From: Microlunatus endophyticus
Lineage (GTDB): Bacteria > Actinomycetota > Actinomycetes > Propionibacteriales > Propionibacteriaceae
Direction of reading: 5' to 3'
Length of the DNA stretch: 64,000 bases
Assembly: GCF_014646195.1 (NCBI RefSeq)
Contig: NZ_BMMZ01000002.1
Span: forward strand, 620,001 to 684,000
The translations under genes and the position numbers were made by a program. A model generated the notes under the pieces. The model saw only the letters and a list, made by a program, of their open reading frames with translations. It did no database searches and was not told where the DNA came from. Of this stretch, positions 23,522 to 32,132 are shown piece after piece. Positions within the stretch are counted from its first letter, which is position 1; every line of letters begins with the position of its first letter.

Positions 23522-24459
23522 CCGCCCGAGTGCTCGACCCGTCCCCGATCGCGGCCGAATACCGCAGAGCGACACGCGACACTGTCGCCCGGCTGACGAC
23601 CCCGGAGCGCAGACTGCGGATCGTCGGGCTGCTCGGACAGCGCAAGGGGCCGGCGGCGACCTACGCCCGCTACGCCCGGCGGGGCTGCGAGGAGGTCGGC
23701 ATCGAACTCGATGTCCGGCACGTCAAGCCGCACGAGGTCGAGGCCACGATCGCCGGCGCCAACATCGACCCGACAGTGGACGGCATCTTCCTCTATTACC
23801 CGCTCACCGATCCGGGTGGCGACCGGTGGCTGCGGGAACTCGTCGATCCGCGCAAGGACGTCGAAGGGCTGCACTCCTTCTGGAGCCGGTTGTTGTACGA
23901 GAACCAGCGGTTCCTGGACCCGGAGGGCACCGTCCGCGCGATCCTGCCGTGCACTCCGCTGGCGATCCTGAAGTTGCTGCAGCACGCAGGAATGCGAGGC
24001 CGCCGCGGCGACGCACCGCTGGAGGGTGTGACCGCCTGCGTGATCAACCGCAGCGAGCTCGTCGGCCGCCCGCTGGCCGCGATGCTCGCCAACGACGGTG
24101 CACGAGTGCATTCGCTGGACATCACCGGTGCGGTCACCTTCGAGCCGGCGATCGGCCGGCACAAGCATGACGTCCGCGATTCTGGCATCAACCGGGCGAC
24201 GGCGCTCGCCGCCGCCGACGTGGTGATCTCGGCAGTCCCGACCCCCACCTTCGAGCGGATCCGCGGCGACGAGATCCGCGCGGGCGCCATCTGCGTCGAC
24301 GTTGCCGAATACAGCAACTACGAGGAGTCCGTACTGGACCGGGCCAGCGTCTTCGTACCGCGCGTCGGCCCGCTCACGATCGCGATGGCGGCCCGCAACC
24401 TGACCCGCCTGGTGGCGGCGCGTACGGCCGCCGCTCCCGGCGAACGCGTCGACCGCTGA
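23518..24459 (+). CDS. MTD1-like methylenetetrahydrofolate dehydrogenase
   Basis: A 313-aa FolD-superfamily protein that resembles yeast Mtd1 more than E. coli FolD. Shared features are VDPRKDVEGLHSFW, ILPCTPLAILKLL and CVINRSELVGRPLAAMLAND, followed by a long insertion and VPRVGPLTIAMAARNLTRLV. The substrate-site motif that is normally YxxxK reads TYARYARRG, so the Lys needed for cyclohydrolase activity is missing; yeast Mtd1 is likewise a mono-functional NAD+-dependent dehydrogenase. It overlaps the upstream FchA-like gene, and the two together could interconvert methylene-, methenyl- and formyl-THF. Its stop codon abuts that of the convergent MTHFR-like gene. Confidence 0.82.
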   Translation: MTARVLDPSPIAAEYRRATRDTVARLTTPERRLRIVGLLGQRKGPAATYARYARRGCEEVGIELDVRHVKPHEVEATIAGANIDPTVDGIFLYYPLTDPGGDRWLRELVDPRKDVEGLHSFWSRLLYENQRFLDPEGTVRAILPCTPLAILKLLQHAGMRGRRGDAPLEGVTACVINRSELVGRPLAAMLANDGARVHSLDITGAVTFEPAIGRHKHDVRDSGINRATALAAADVVISAVPTPTFERIRGDEIRAGAICVDVAEYSNYEESVLDRASVFVPRVGPLTIAMAARNLTRLVAARTAAAPGERVDR

Positions 24460-25392
24460 TCAGCGGCGCAGCGAAGCCCGGACCTCTCCGGCCAGCCGTA
24501 CCGCGGCCTCGATCTCGACCTTCCGGGTCGAGACGCTCTCGACGTTGAAGCCGACCGGGACGTCGAGCCGCCGACAATAGGCCAGCATGTCGAGCGCCAT
24601 CGCGCGCACCTGGTCGTACGACGCCGCCAACGTGTCGTCGCTCCGAGTGAGATCGCGCTGGATCCAGCGCGGCACCTGAACTCCCAACCAGGTCAGGAAT
24701 TCCAACGTCTTGACCGAGCCGCAGACCGACAGGGTGAACGCGATCGGCCGTGGGCTGATGCCTCGAGCGTCGCACTCGTCGCGGTAGTCACAGACGAGAT
24801 TCTTGGCCGCGTTCACGTCGTACAGGACCTGACTGACGAAGAACGAGCAACCGGCCGCCTGCTTGTCGAGCATCCGCAGATGCTCGTCGCCCCGGGCAGC
24901 GTGTCGCTCCGGAATCACGACGGCCCCGATCGTCAGGTCCGGTTGTACGGCCTCGCGCAGGGCGTAGGCGCGTTTCAGTGAGGTCAGCCCCGGATTGACG
25001 CTCGAGGAGGAGCCGACGAGCACCGACAGCACCCGGTCGGTCGGCTGCTCGGCGAGCCAGGCTTCGAAACTCGGCTCCGGGTACTTCCCGACGGACCGGT
25101 AGACGATCGTCGGCTTCTGCCAGCCGCCCAGCGGGCCGGACAGGTAGTCGGCCAGGTAGTGGGCCGGATCGACCGTCGGCAGGAATGGGAACGGCCGCGC
25201 ATCCGGGTTGCGGTCGTTCTCCTCGGCGATGTCGTACAAGATCACGCCGTCGGGATCGAGGGACTCCAACCGGCGCAGCGTCGATTCGGCGATCGTCTCC
25301 AGGCGCTCGGGTTTCGTCGAAGCCCGCGGTGGAGTGATCGCGAACAGGAGGAATTCGCCCCGTCCGTCACGAAGGTGCTGTCGCAGATCCAC
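24460..25392 (-). CDS. Methylenetetrahydrofolate reductase-like protein
   Basis: A 310-aa (beta/alpha)8-barrel protein of the MetF superfamily. SFFVSQVLYDV and PIAFTLSVCGSVKTLEFLTWLGV fit the folate-binding face. In E. coli MetF the first strand reads SFEFFPP with a catalytic Glu; here it reads LFAITPPR, so that Glu is replaced. Flavin-free, non-canonical MTHFRs have been described in mycobacteria, and this may be of that kind. It converges exactly with the MTD1-like gene, the two stops lying side by side inside the palindrome CCGCTGATCAGCGG. The likely reaction is methylene-THF to methyl-THF for methionine synthesis, but with unusual chemistry. Confidence 0.75.
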   Translation of the reverse strand: MDLRQHLRDGRGEFLLFAITPPRASTKPERLETIAESTLRRLESLDPDGVILYDIAEENDRNPDARPFPFLPTVDPAHYLADYLSGPLGGWQKPTIVYRSVGKYPEPSFEAWLAEQPTDRVLSVLVGSSSSVNPGLTSLKRAYALREAVQPDLTIGAVVIPERHAARGDEHLRMLDKQAAGCSFFVSQVLYDVNAAKNLVCDYRDECDARGISPRPIAFTLSVCGSVKTLEFLTWLGVQVPRWIQRDLTRSDDTLAASYDQVRAMALDMLAYCRRLDVPVGFNVESVSTRKVEIEAAVRLAGEVRASLRR

Positions 25393-25492
25393 GAGGCGAC
25401 GCTACCGTCTGGCGGGCCTGGGGCGGTCGAACCGGGTGACGAGTGTTCCGCGGAACGGGAATTCGCGATCGCGATGCCCTGTTGCGACCCTC

Positions 25493-25873
25493 ATGAGCCA
25501 GAAGCCGATCAAAGTCCCCGGTCCGGATCACCCGATCACTGTCACGCCGTCCCCGGATCATGTCACGGCAATCGTCGCCGGCCGGACCATCGCGGAGTCG
25601 ACGTCGACGCTGGCGTTGGCGGAGGCGAGCTATCCGGTCGTCCATTACTTCCCTCGGGCCGATGTGGACATGACCGCTCTGGAGCGGACCGACCACAAGA
25701 CCTACTGCCCGTACAAGGGTGACGCCTCCTACTTCAGCATCCGTACGGCCGACGGCCTGCTGGAGAACGCGGTCTGGACCTACGAGCAACCGCATGACGC
25801 GCTCGCGGAGATCGACGAGTACGTGGCCTTCTATACCGACCGGGTGGACGTGGTCTCCACGCCGGTGGACTGA
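25493..25873 (+). CDS. DUF427 domain protein
   Basis: A 126-aa protein of the DUF427 (PF04248) family. Characteristic stretches are VRVEVAGRTIAES-like VTAIVAGRTIAES, ASYPVVHYFPRADVDM, HKTYCPYKGDASYF and the closing VAFYTDRVDV. The fold is a small beta-barrel and the function is unknown. The start MSQKPIKVPGP is chosen because the upstream open frame runs antisense to the MTHFR-like gene and lacks similarity. Encoded alone. Confidence 0.85.
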   Translation: MSQKPIKVPGPDHPITVTPSPDHVTAIVAGRTIAESTSTLALAEASYPVVHYFPRADVDMTALERTDHKTYCPYKGDASYFSIRTADGLLENAVWTYEQPHDALAEIDEYVAFYTDRVDVVSTPVD

Positions 25874-25948
25874 TCCGCCAGCGGCTTCAGTCAGCCCCAA
25901 CCGGATCGGCAGCGCCGCGGACGCAATGGCCGTCGAGGCGGACAGCTT

Positions 25949-26866
25949 TCAGGCAGGTTGCGGGGTGAAGCCGGCACCGGCTAACCGACTCTTCGCCTCG
26001 AGATACAACGCCGGGTCGAGGGGCCCCTTCAGCAGGGCATTGATGTTGTCCCGCAGGTGATCCGGATCGGCTGTGCCGACGATCGTGGTGTCAAGATCGG
26101 CATGGGAGAAGGTGAAGCGCAGAATGAACTCCTGGCGGGATTCGCCATCGAGCAGATCGTCGATCCCCGCGCTCAGCCAGCGGTCCCAGTACACGCCCTC
26201 TCCCTTGCCCGGATCGCCCTTGGCAGCCCCTCCGCGGATCACGGTGCCGGCGCCGGCCTCGGACGCCTCGGTGATCACATCCTCGTGGTCGCGCTCCAGC
26301 GCCGAATAGGGAATCTGGAAGACGTCGAACACGCCGAGCTCGATCTGTTCGGGAAGGTTGGGCAGGGTGCCCGACACGCCGAGGAAGCGCACCTTGCCCT
26401 CGTCCTTGAGCTTCTGCAGTTCCTCGAGCGCGCCGTGCTCCTCCAGCTGTTGCCGGGACGGGCTGGCGTGGAACTGGACGACGTCGAGGTAGTCCGTTCT
26501 GATCCGGCGCAGGCTCTGCTCGACTCCGGCCCGGACGTTCTCTGCGGTGAAGACATGCGGATTGCGCCCGTTCGGTGCCGGCGGAGGTTCGCCCGGCAAC
26601 GCCCAGCACGCGCACTTGGAGGCGAGGTAGTACTCAGAGCGCCGGCCGGCGATGGAGCGACCGATCCGCTCCTCGCTCAGCCCGTAGTCGACCGACGTAT
26701 CGATGTAGTTGATGCCGGAGTCCAGGACGGCGTTCAGGATGCGCTCGGACTGGTCCTCGGAGATGTCGCGTCCGCGCGGCATACCGCGCAACTCCATCGC
26801 GCCGTAGCCGAGGGTCGTCACCTGGAGACCGGTACGGCCGAGTTCTCGCTTCGGTAGGTCAGGCAC
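25949..26866 (-). CDS. Aldo/keto reductase
   Basis: A 305-aa AKR. The tetrad is D56/Y61 (YIDTSVDYG), K84 (LASKCACW) and H133 (VQFHASPS). The N-terminus KRELGRTGLQVTTLGYGAM is standard. The GTG start at 26866 has GAGG 5 nt upstream; the open frame continues through the divergent reductase gene but without coding similarity. The insert WALPGEPPPAPNGRNPHVF after the catalytic Lys contains two Cys (CAC) and is unusual. It is divergent from the FMN reductase gene at 27020, so the two redox genes may share control. Confidence 0.85.
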   Translation of the reverse strand: MPDLPKRELGRTGLQVTTLGYGAMELRGMPRGRDISEDQSERILNAVLDSGINYIDTSVDYGLSEERIGRSIAGRRSEYYLASKCACWALPGEPPPAPNGRNPHVFTAENVRAGVEQSLRRIRTDYLDVVQFHASPSRQQLEEHGALEELQKLKDEGKVRFLGVSGTLPNLPEQIELGVFDVFQIPYSALERDHEDVITEASEAGAGTVIRGGAAKGDPGKGEGVYWDRWLSAGIDDLLDGESRQEFILRFTFSHADLDTTIVGTADPDHLRDNINALLKGPLDPALYLEAKSRLAGAGFTPQPA

Positions 26867-27019
26867 TGATACCTCACAGAGTCGAAGGGTGGAGAGGTGC
26901 TCATCATGATCATCTTCGCGTTGCTTGCCGGAAGACAAGTACCTGCTGCCTGCGGCCTCTGCCGGCACTGTTACGCTCCCCCACCACATGTGAGAATTTC
27001 TGCTCGTGAAGGCGGTACG

Positions 27020-27580
27020 GTGCCCAAACTTCTGATCATCAACGGCAGCGTCCGAGAGGGGCGCGTCGGCCTGCCCATCGGCGAGTGGGTCCGGACGGCG
27101 GCTGAGGCCGACGGCCGCTTCACCGTCGACTATGCCGATCTCGCCGAAGTGCGATTGCCGCTGATGGACGAACCCAATCATCCCCGGATGAAGAAGTACA
27201 CACGCGCCCACACGATCGCCTGGAGCGAGCGGGTCGAGGCCGCCGACGCCTTCCTGCTGATCTTCCCGGAGTACAACTACAGCTACTCGGCGCCGATCAA
27301 GAACGCCTTGGACTACCTGCACACCGAGTGGGATCGCAAGCCGGTCGGCTTGGTCAACTGGGGCGGCAATTCTGGCGGCACCCGCGCCCAGGTCGCGCTG
27401 CGGCCGGTGGTGACCGCACTCGGCATGGTGCTCACCAAGGGCAACATCGAGATCAACTTCCCCCAGAAGCAGGTCAACGACGATGGCGAATTCGAGCCGA
27501 ACGAGCAGCAGGCCACCGTGCTGTCGCTGCAACTGGATGAGTTCGTCAAGCTCGATGCCGCACTGAAGCCATTGCGGTGA
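27020..27580 (+). CDS. NADPH-dependent FMN reductase family protein
   Basis: A 186-aa flavodoxin-fold reductase. The phosphate-binding loop is INGSVREGRVG (about 7-17), and PEYNYSYSAPIKNALDYL (about 82-99) is the classic FMN-dependent NADPH:quinone/azo reductase motif. The start is a GTG with AAGG upstream. It would reduce FMN, quinones or nitro/azo compounds in the cytoplasm. The stop is shared closely with the convergent MarR gene (adjacent bases). Confidence 0.87.
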   Translation: MPKLLIINGSVREGRVGLPIGEWVRTAAEADGRFTVDYADLAEVRLPLMDEPNHPRMKKYTRAHTIAWSERVEAADAFLLIFPEYNYSYSAPIKNALDYLHTEWDRKPVGLVNWGGNSGGTRAQVALRPVVTALGMVLTKGNIEINFPQKQVNDDGEFEPNEQQATVLSLQLDEFVKLDAALKPLR

Positions 27581-27994
27581 TCATCGGTCGTCGACCAGCC
27601 GCTGGAGCAGATTGTCGAAGCGGGCCAGGTCGGCGGGCGACAGCCGGCCCAGCGAGTCCGCAAGCACCTCGTCGACCACTACCTGCGCCCGCTGACGGAG
27701 TTCGCCGCCCTTCGCCGTGATCTTCGGCCGGATCGCCCGGCCCGGACCCGGTACGCGTTCCAGCAGCCCGCGGTCGATCATCCGGCGCGCCAGGGTCCCG
27801 AAGGCCTGATCCGACTGGAATGTGAGGACGGCCAGATCATGCAGGGATGCACCGGGATTCTCAGACAGGTGACGGAGGGCATCCCATTGCACCAGAGAGA
27901 TCCCCAGCGGCGCGAGCGCGCTGTCGATCGCCCGGTGATGCTGGGACTGCAGTCGCTTGATGTCGAGACCGATGCGGGATGGTGAACGCGTCAT
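27581..27994 (-). CDS. MarR-family transcriptional regulator
   Basis: A 137-aa winged-helix repressor. After a dimerisation helix (IGLDIKRLQSQHHRAIDSAL), the HTH reads ASLHDLAVLTFQSDQAFGTLARR (about 49-71; the recognition helix is SDQAFGTLARRM), with the wing LERVPGPGRAIRPKITAKG. It is divergent from an alpha/beta hydrolase, and a near-perfect 20-bp palindrome lies between them. The typical arrangement is repression of both genes until a phenolic or similar ligand binds. Confidence 0.87.
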   Translation of the reverse strand: MTRSPSRIGLDIKRLQSQHHRAIDSALAPLGISLVQWDALRHLSENPGASLHDLAVLTFQSDQAFGTLARRMIDRGLLERVPGPGRAIRPKITAKGGELRQRAQVVVDEVLADSLGRLSPADLARFDNLLQRLVDDR

Positions 27995-28025
27995 GGCAAT
28001 GATTCTAGGTCTGAATCAGCTTGCT

Positions 28026-28045
28026 TATATCAACATGTTTATATA
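28026..28045. promoter_or_regulatory. MarR operator candidate
   Basis: TATATCAACATGTTTATATA is a 20-bp palindrome with one mismatched pair, centred on AACATGTT. It lies in the 62-bp gap between the divergent MarR and hydrolase genes and is markedly A/T-rich against the surrounding sequence. Confidence 0.7.
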
Positions 28046-28056
28046 GAGTCCTCGGT

Positions 28057-28863
28057 ATGACCGCACGCACCGCAACGATTCCCCTCGACCAGACCACCGT
28101 TCCCGTCACGATCACCGAGTACGGCCCTGCCGACGCGAGCCCTCCCGTGCTGTTCCTGCACGGCGGAGCCGGCCCGCAATCCTTCGACGCTTTCGCCCGC
28201 AGCTTCGCCGAGACCCACAACGCGCGGGTGATCATTCCCACCCATCCCGGTTTCGCCGGCACCGAAAGACACCCGGCTCTGAACACGATCACTGATCTCG
28301 CCCGGCTCTACGTCGCACTGCTCGAGCACGAGCGGCTCGACAACCCGGTCGTGGTCGGCAACTCGGTAGGCGGCTGGATCGCAGCAGAGATCGCGGCCCT
28401 CACCTCTGCCACCCTGTCCCGATTGGTCGTCGTCGATGCCGCCGGTCTGGCCGTTGCCGACCATCCGGTGCCCGACGTGTTCGCTCTCGACTTCGGTCAG
28501 ATCGCCGAGCTCAGCTATGCCGACCCGGACCGCTTCCGGGTCGATCCGACGACTCTGCCGCCGGCCGTTCGCGCTGCGATGGCGGCCGGGATGCAGGCGC
28601 TCCACGACTACGCCGGTGCCGAGATGGCCGACCCGACGCTGACTGATCGGCTTGCGAAGATCACCGTCCCGACCCTCGTGGTCTGGGGAGATCATGATCG
28701 GATGATCGACCCGGAGATCGGAAAGGCCTATGCCGCGTCGATTCCCGGTGCCAGGTTCGAATTGATCAGCGACACCGGGCACCTGCCGCAACTGGAGGCG
28801 CCGCGAACCTTCGCGGCCCTCCTCGGCGACTTCATCGCTGCACCGGAAGGCTCCCGCCGCTAG
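28057..28863 (+). CDS. Alpha/beta hydrolase
   Basis: A 268-aa alpha/beta-hydrolase fold protein. The oxyanion region is FLHGGAGP, the nucleophile elbow is GNSVGGW (Ser), and the catalytic Asp and His are in VVWGDHDRMID and ISDTGHLPQLEAP. ATG 28057 is used; the open frame extends 36 bp upstream across the MarR operator, which makes a longer start unlikely. The substrate (ester, lactone or ring-cleavage product) is unknown. Divergent MarR suggests induction by its own substrate or a related aromatic. Confidence 0.85.
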   Translation: MTARTATIPLDQTTVPVTITEYGPADASPPVLFLHGGAGPQSFDAFARSFAETHNARVIIPTHPGFAGTERHPALNTITDLARLYVALLEHERLDNPVVVGNSVGGWIAAEIAALTSATLSRLVVVDAAGLAVADHPVPDVFALDFGQIAELSYADPDRFRVDPTTLPPAVRAAMAAGMQALHDYAGAEMADPTLTDRLAKITVPTLVVWGDHDRMIDPEIGKAYAASIPGARFELISDTGHLPQLEAPRTFAALLGDFIAAPEGSRR

Positions 28864-28889
28864 CTAGTCGACGGCTATCCTCGCCGTCT

Positions 28890-29453
28890 GTGGGATTCAC
28901 CCGAGCCGAGTTGGAGAGCCATCGCGACGAGTCGATCCCCGATCTTGTCGGGCCGGGTCTGAAGCTGCTGTTCGTCGGCATCAACCCCGGTCTGTGGACG
29001 GCGGCGGTCCAGACCCCGTTCGCCCATCCGGGAAACCGGTTCTACCCCGCCCTCCGCCGGGCCGGGATCATCGATCGCGGGATCGATCCGGCAGCCGGCT
29101 TCACCGATTCCGATCGAACGTATCTGATCGAGCGTGGGATCGGTAACACCAATCTGGTCAACCGGGCCACCGCCCGTGCCGATGAGCTGACCAGGGAGGA
29201 GTTGCGGGCCGGCGCCGTACGGCTGCGGACATTCGTCGCGACGCACCGCCCGAGGGTCGTGGCCATGGCCGGAATCACTGCCTACCGGACCGCCTTCGGC
29301 GCGCGGTCGGCCAAACTGGGCCGGCAGCCCGAGCCGCTGGAGGGGGCCGAGCTGTGGATCGTACCGAACCCGTCTGGACTCAATGCGCACGAGACCATCG
29401 ATTCGCTGGCCGCCAAGTACGCCGAAGCCGCGCGTGCGGCCGGACTGCTGTGA
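28890..29453 (+). CDS. mug: G/U mismatch-specific DNA glycosylase (Mug-like)
   Basis: A 187-aa member of the uracil-DNA glycosylase superfamily, family 2. Motif A is FVGINPGL (about 28-35; Asn is the catalytic residue) and motif B is VPNPSGLNAHE (about 157-167). Mug/TDG enzymes excise uracil or ethenocytosine opposite G. Start GTG. It is 26 bp after the hydrolase stop in the same direction and 25 bp before the M16 peptidase gene, so it may be co-transcribed with either. Confidence 0.88.
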   Translation: MGFTRAELESHRDESIPDLVGPGLKLLFVGINPGLWTAAVQTPFAHPGNRFYPALRRAGIIDRGIDPAAGFTDSDRTYLIERGIGNTNLVNRATARADELTREELRAGAVRLRTFVATHRPRVVAMAGITAYRTAFGARSAKLGRQPEPLEGAELWIVPNPSGLNAHETIDSLAAKYAEAARAAGLL

Positions 29454-29487
29454 GCTGCCGTTTCGGCAGTGTGCTGTGATGGGGCCC

Positions 29488-30768
29488 ATGACCTCTGCCA
29501 GCCTCGACTATCCGGTCGCCGAGCACGTCCTGGACAACGGGCTCCGGGTGATCGCCAGTCCTGATCACGCGACCGGCTCGGTCGCGGTCAATCTCTGGTA
29601 CGACGTCGGCTCCCGGCACGAGGAGGAAGGCCGGACGGGTTTCGCCCACCTTTTCGAGCACCTGATGTTCCAGGGCTCGGCCAACGTCAAGAGCTCGGAG
29701 CATTTCGCGCTGTTGCAGCCTGCCGGCGCCACCGTGAACGCGACCACCTGGTTCGACCGGACCAACTATTTCGAGGCGTTGCCGGCCGGCGGCCTGGATC
29801 TGGCGCTCTGGCTCGAGGCGGACCGGATGGGCAGCCTGCTGGCGGCGCTGACGGCTGAGAATTTCGAGAATCAGCGCGAGGTCGTCAAGGAAGAGAAGCG
29901 GCAGCGCTACGACAACGTCCCGTACGGCGATGTGATGGAGCGGATCCTGGACCAGGTCTTCCCCACAGGCCATCCCTACCGGCACACCGTGATCGGCTCG
30001 ATGGACGACCTCAACGCGGCCGGTGTCGAAGACGCCCGGGAGTTCTTCCGTCGCTTCTACATGCCCAACAACGCTGTGCTGTCGATCGTCGGTGACGTCG
30101 ATCCCGAGACCGCTTTCGCCAAGGCGGCACAGTATTTCGACATCGTCCCGGCCGCCGACCGGCCGGAGAAGTTGATCACCGACCCGCTGCCACCGCTGAC
30201 CGGCCTGCCGCGGATCGAGACCACCCAGGACGTGCCCAGCGAGGCCGTCTACCTGACCTGGCGGCTGCCGGCTGACCGCGCGCCGGGCTTCGACGCTCTT
30301 GATCTCGGCTTCGGAGTGCTGGGACAGGGCCAGAGCTCCCGGCTGATCAAGAGCCTGGTCCGCGGCCGGGAGATCGCCGAATCAGCGTACGCGAGTGCGA
30401 TGGGACTGGTCGGCGGGAATTCGCTCGGCATGGTCGGTGCGCGGGCCCGAGCCGGTACGACCCCGGAGGAGCTGGAGGACGCGCTGCTGTCCGAGATCGA
30501 CCGGCTGGCCGACGAGCCGCCCACCAGCGCCGAGGTGGAACGGGCCAAGGCCCAGACCGAGCGGCACTGGATGCAGGAACTGGCCCGGATCGACTCCCGT
30601 GCCGATCAGCTGAGCGGTTTCGCCACCCTCTACGACGACCCGCAGCTGATCAACACCCGGTTCGCCGAGGTCGAGGCGATCACGCCCGAAGAGGTGTCCG
30701 CGGCGGTCGCCGAGTGGTTCACACCCGAGCGGCGCGCGTCGCTGATCTACCGGAAGGAAGGCCGATGA
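29488..30768 (+). CDS. M16 zinc peptidase, catalytic subunit
   Basis: A 426-aa inverted-zincin peptidase. The motif HLFEH (54-58) gives two His ligands and the catalytic Glu; the third ligand is the Glu about 77 residues on (VVKEEK, near 135). An ATG at 29479 is an alternative start. The C-terminal domain is complete. The next gene is a second M16-fold protein without the motif and overlaps by ATGA, so the pair should form a clam-shell heterodimer like processing peptidases. No signal peptide is seen, which suggests cytoplasmic peptide turnover. Confidence 0.9.
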   Translation: MTSASLDYPVAEHVLDNGLRVIASPDHATGSVAVNLWYDVGSRHEEEGRTGFAHLFEHLMFQGSANVKSSEHFALLQPAGATVNATTWFDRTNYFEALPAGGLDLALWLEADRMGSLLAALTAENFENQREVVKEEKRQRYDNVPYGDVMERILDQVFPTGHPYRHTVIGSMDDLNAAGVEDAREFFRRFYMPNNAVLSIVGDVDPETAFAKAAQYFDIVPAADRPEKLITDPLPPLTGLPRIETTQDVPSEAVYLTWRLPADRAPGFDALDLGFGVLGQGQSSRLIKSLVRGREIAESAYASAMGLVGGNSLGMVGARARAGTTPEELEDALLSEIDRLADEPPTSAEVERAKAQTERHWMQELARIDSRADQLSGFATLYDDPQLINTRFAEVEAITPEEVSAAVAEWFTPERRASLIYRKEGR

Positions 30769-32129
30769 GCCAGCCCAACGCCTTCGCGCCCGGCCCGCGA
30801 CCGCACATCGCCGAGCCCGGGCCCTGGAGCTTCCCGACACCCCGTCGGGCCACTCTCGACAACGGTCTGGAGGTGGTCAGCTACGACCTGCCAGGCCAGC
30901 ACGTGATCTCGGCCAGTCTGGTGCTCGATGTGCCGTTGGCCGCCGAGCCGCGTGAACTGGAAGGGGTCGCCACGATCACCTGCCGGACCCTGGACGAGGG
31001 CACCGCCAAGCACAGCACCGACGAATTCGCCGAGCTGCTCGAGACGGCCGGCGCCGGATTCGGCCTCGATGTGAGCTCGGCCGGGCTACAGCTGATCCTC
31101 GACGTGCCCTCGCGGCGGCTGGACGCAGCACTCGACCTCTTCGCCGAGGCGGTCACCATCCCCGCACTGGCCGGACCGGACATCGATCGGCAGGTGCAGC
31201 TGCGGCTGGCCGAGATCGGCCAGGCCCGTGCCAATCCCAGCCAGGCCGCCGCGATCGCCTTCCGCCGTACGGTCTTCGCAGCCGGCACCCGTTACGCCCG
31301 GATGAACGACGGCGAGCCGGACACCGTCGCAGCGGTCGACGCCGAAGCCGCACAGAGCTTCCACCATGATCATTTCGGCCCGCGTGGCAGCAAGCTGATC
31401 CTGGCAGGTGAACTCCCCGACACGGTGCAATCCCTGGTGGAGCAGCATTTCGGAGTCTGGAGCGGTGATCATCAGCGGGCAGTTGATCATCGCCCGCCGG
31501 AGCCGGGCGCCCGCCGATCGGTGATCGTGCACCGGCCGGGCGCAGTCCAGGCCGACCTGCAGTTCGGCGGTTTCGGCATCGATCGTACGGATCCTCGCTG
31601 GGCCGACATCAGCGTCGCCTCCTACATCATGGGCGGTGCCTTCCTGTCCCGGCTCAACGGCGTGCTGCGCGAGGAGCTCGGCTACACCTACGGTGTCCGG
31701 ATGGGCTTCAACCCGCTGCGCTCCGGCGGCACCTTCTCGGTCTCGGGATCCTTCCGGACCGAGGTCATCGGTGACGCCTTGACCCGGGCGCGCGACCTGC
31801 TGTCGATCAAGGACCAGCCCTTCACCCCGGCCGAGGTCAAGGACGCCGTGACCTACTTCGCCGGAGTCTCCCCGCTGCGGTACGCCACCGCCGACGGAGT
31901 CGCCGATCAGGCAGCGATCCAGGCGCTGGCCGTACTGCCCGACGACTACCTGGACCAGCGGCTGGCCAGGCTTCGCGACGTCACCCCGGAATCGGCGGCT
32001 GCCGCGTACGAATCCTTGGTCGACCCCGACCAGCTGACGCTGGCCGTCGCCGGCGACGCCGACAAGATCGCCGAGCCGTTGCGACAGGCGCGCTTCGCCG
32101 ACATCGAGATCATCGACCTGGAAGGCTGA
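30765..32129 (+). CDS. M16 family peptidase, non-catalytic subunit
   Basis: A 454-aa M16-fold partner. The region corresponding to HxxEH reads EGVATITCRTLDEGT, so zinc cannot be bound. Glycine-rich and substrate-cleft elements remain (MGGAFLSRLNGVLREELGYTYGV), as in non-catalytic subunits such as bacterial PqqG-type or mitochondrial core proteins. It overlaps the catalytic-subunit gene and is followed 3 bp later by a MurA-like gene. Confidence 0.88.
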   Translation: MSQPNAFAPGPRPHIAEPGPWSFPTPRRATLDNGLEVVSYDLPGQHVISASLVLDVPLAAEPRELEGVATITCRTLDEGTAKHSTDEFAELLETAGAGFGLDVSSAGLQLILDVPSRRLDAALDLFAEAVTIPALAGPDIDRQVQLRLAEIGQARANPSQAAAIAFRRTVFAAGTRYARMNDGEPDTVAAVDAEAAQSFHHDHFGPRGSKLILAGELPDTVQSLVEQHFGVWSGDHQRAVDHRPPEPGARRSVIVHRPGAVQADLQFGGFGIDRTDPRWADISVASYIMGGAFLSRLNGVLREELGYTYGVRMGFNPLRSGGTFSVSGSFRTEVIGDALTRARDLLSIKDQPFTPAEVKDAVTYFAGVSPLRYATADGVADQAAIQALAVLPDDYLDQRLARLRDVTPESAAAAYESLVDPDQLTLAVAGDADKIAEPLRQARFADIEIIDLEG

Positions 32130-32132
32130 GGC

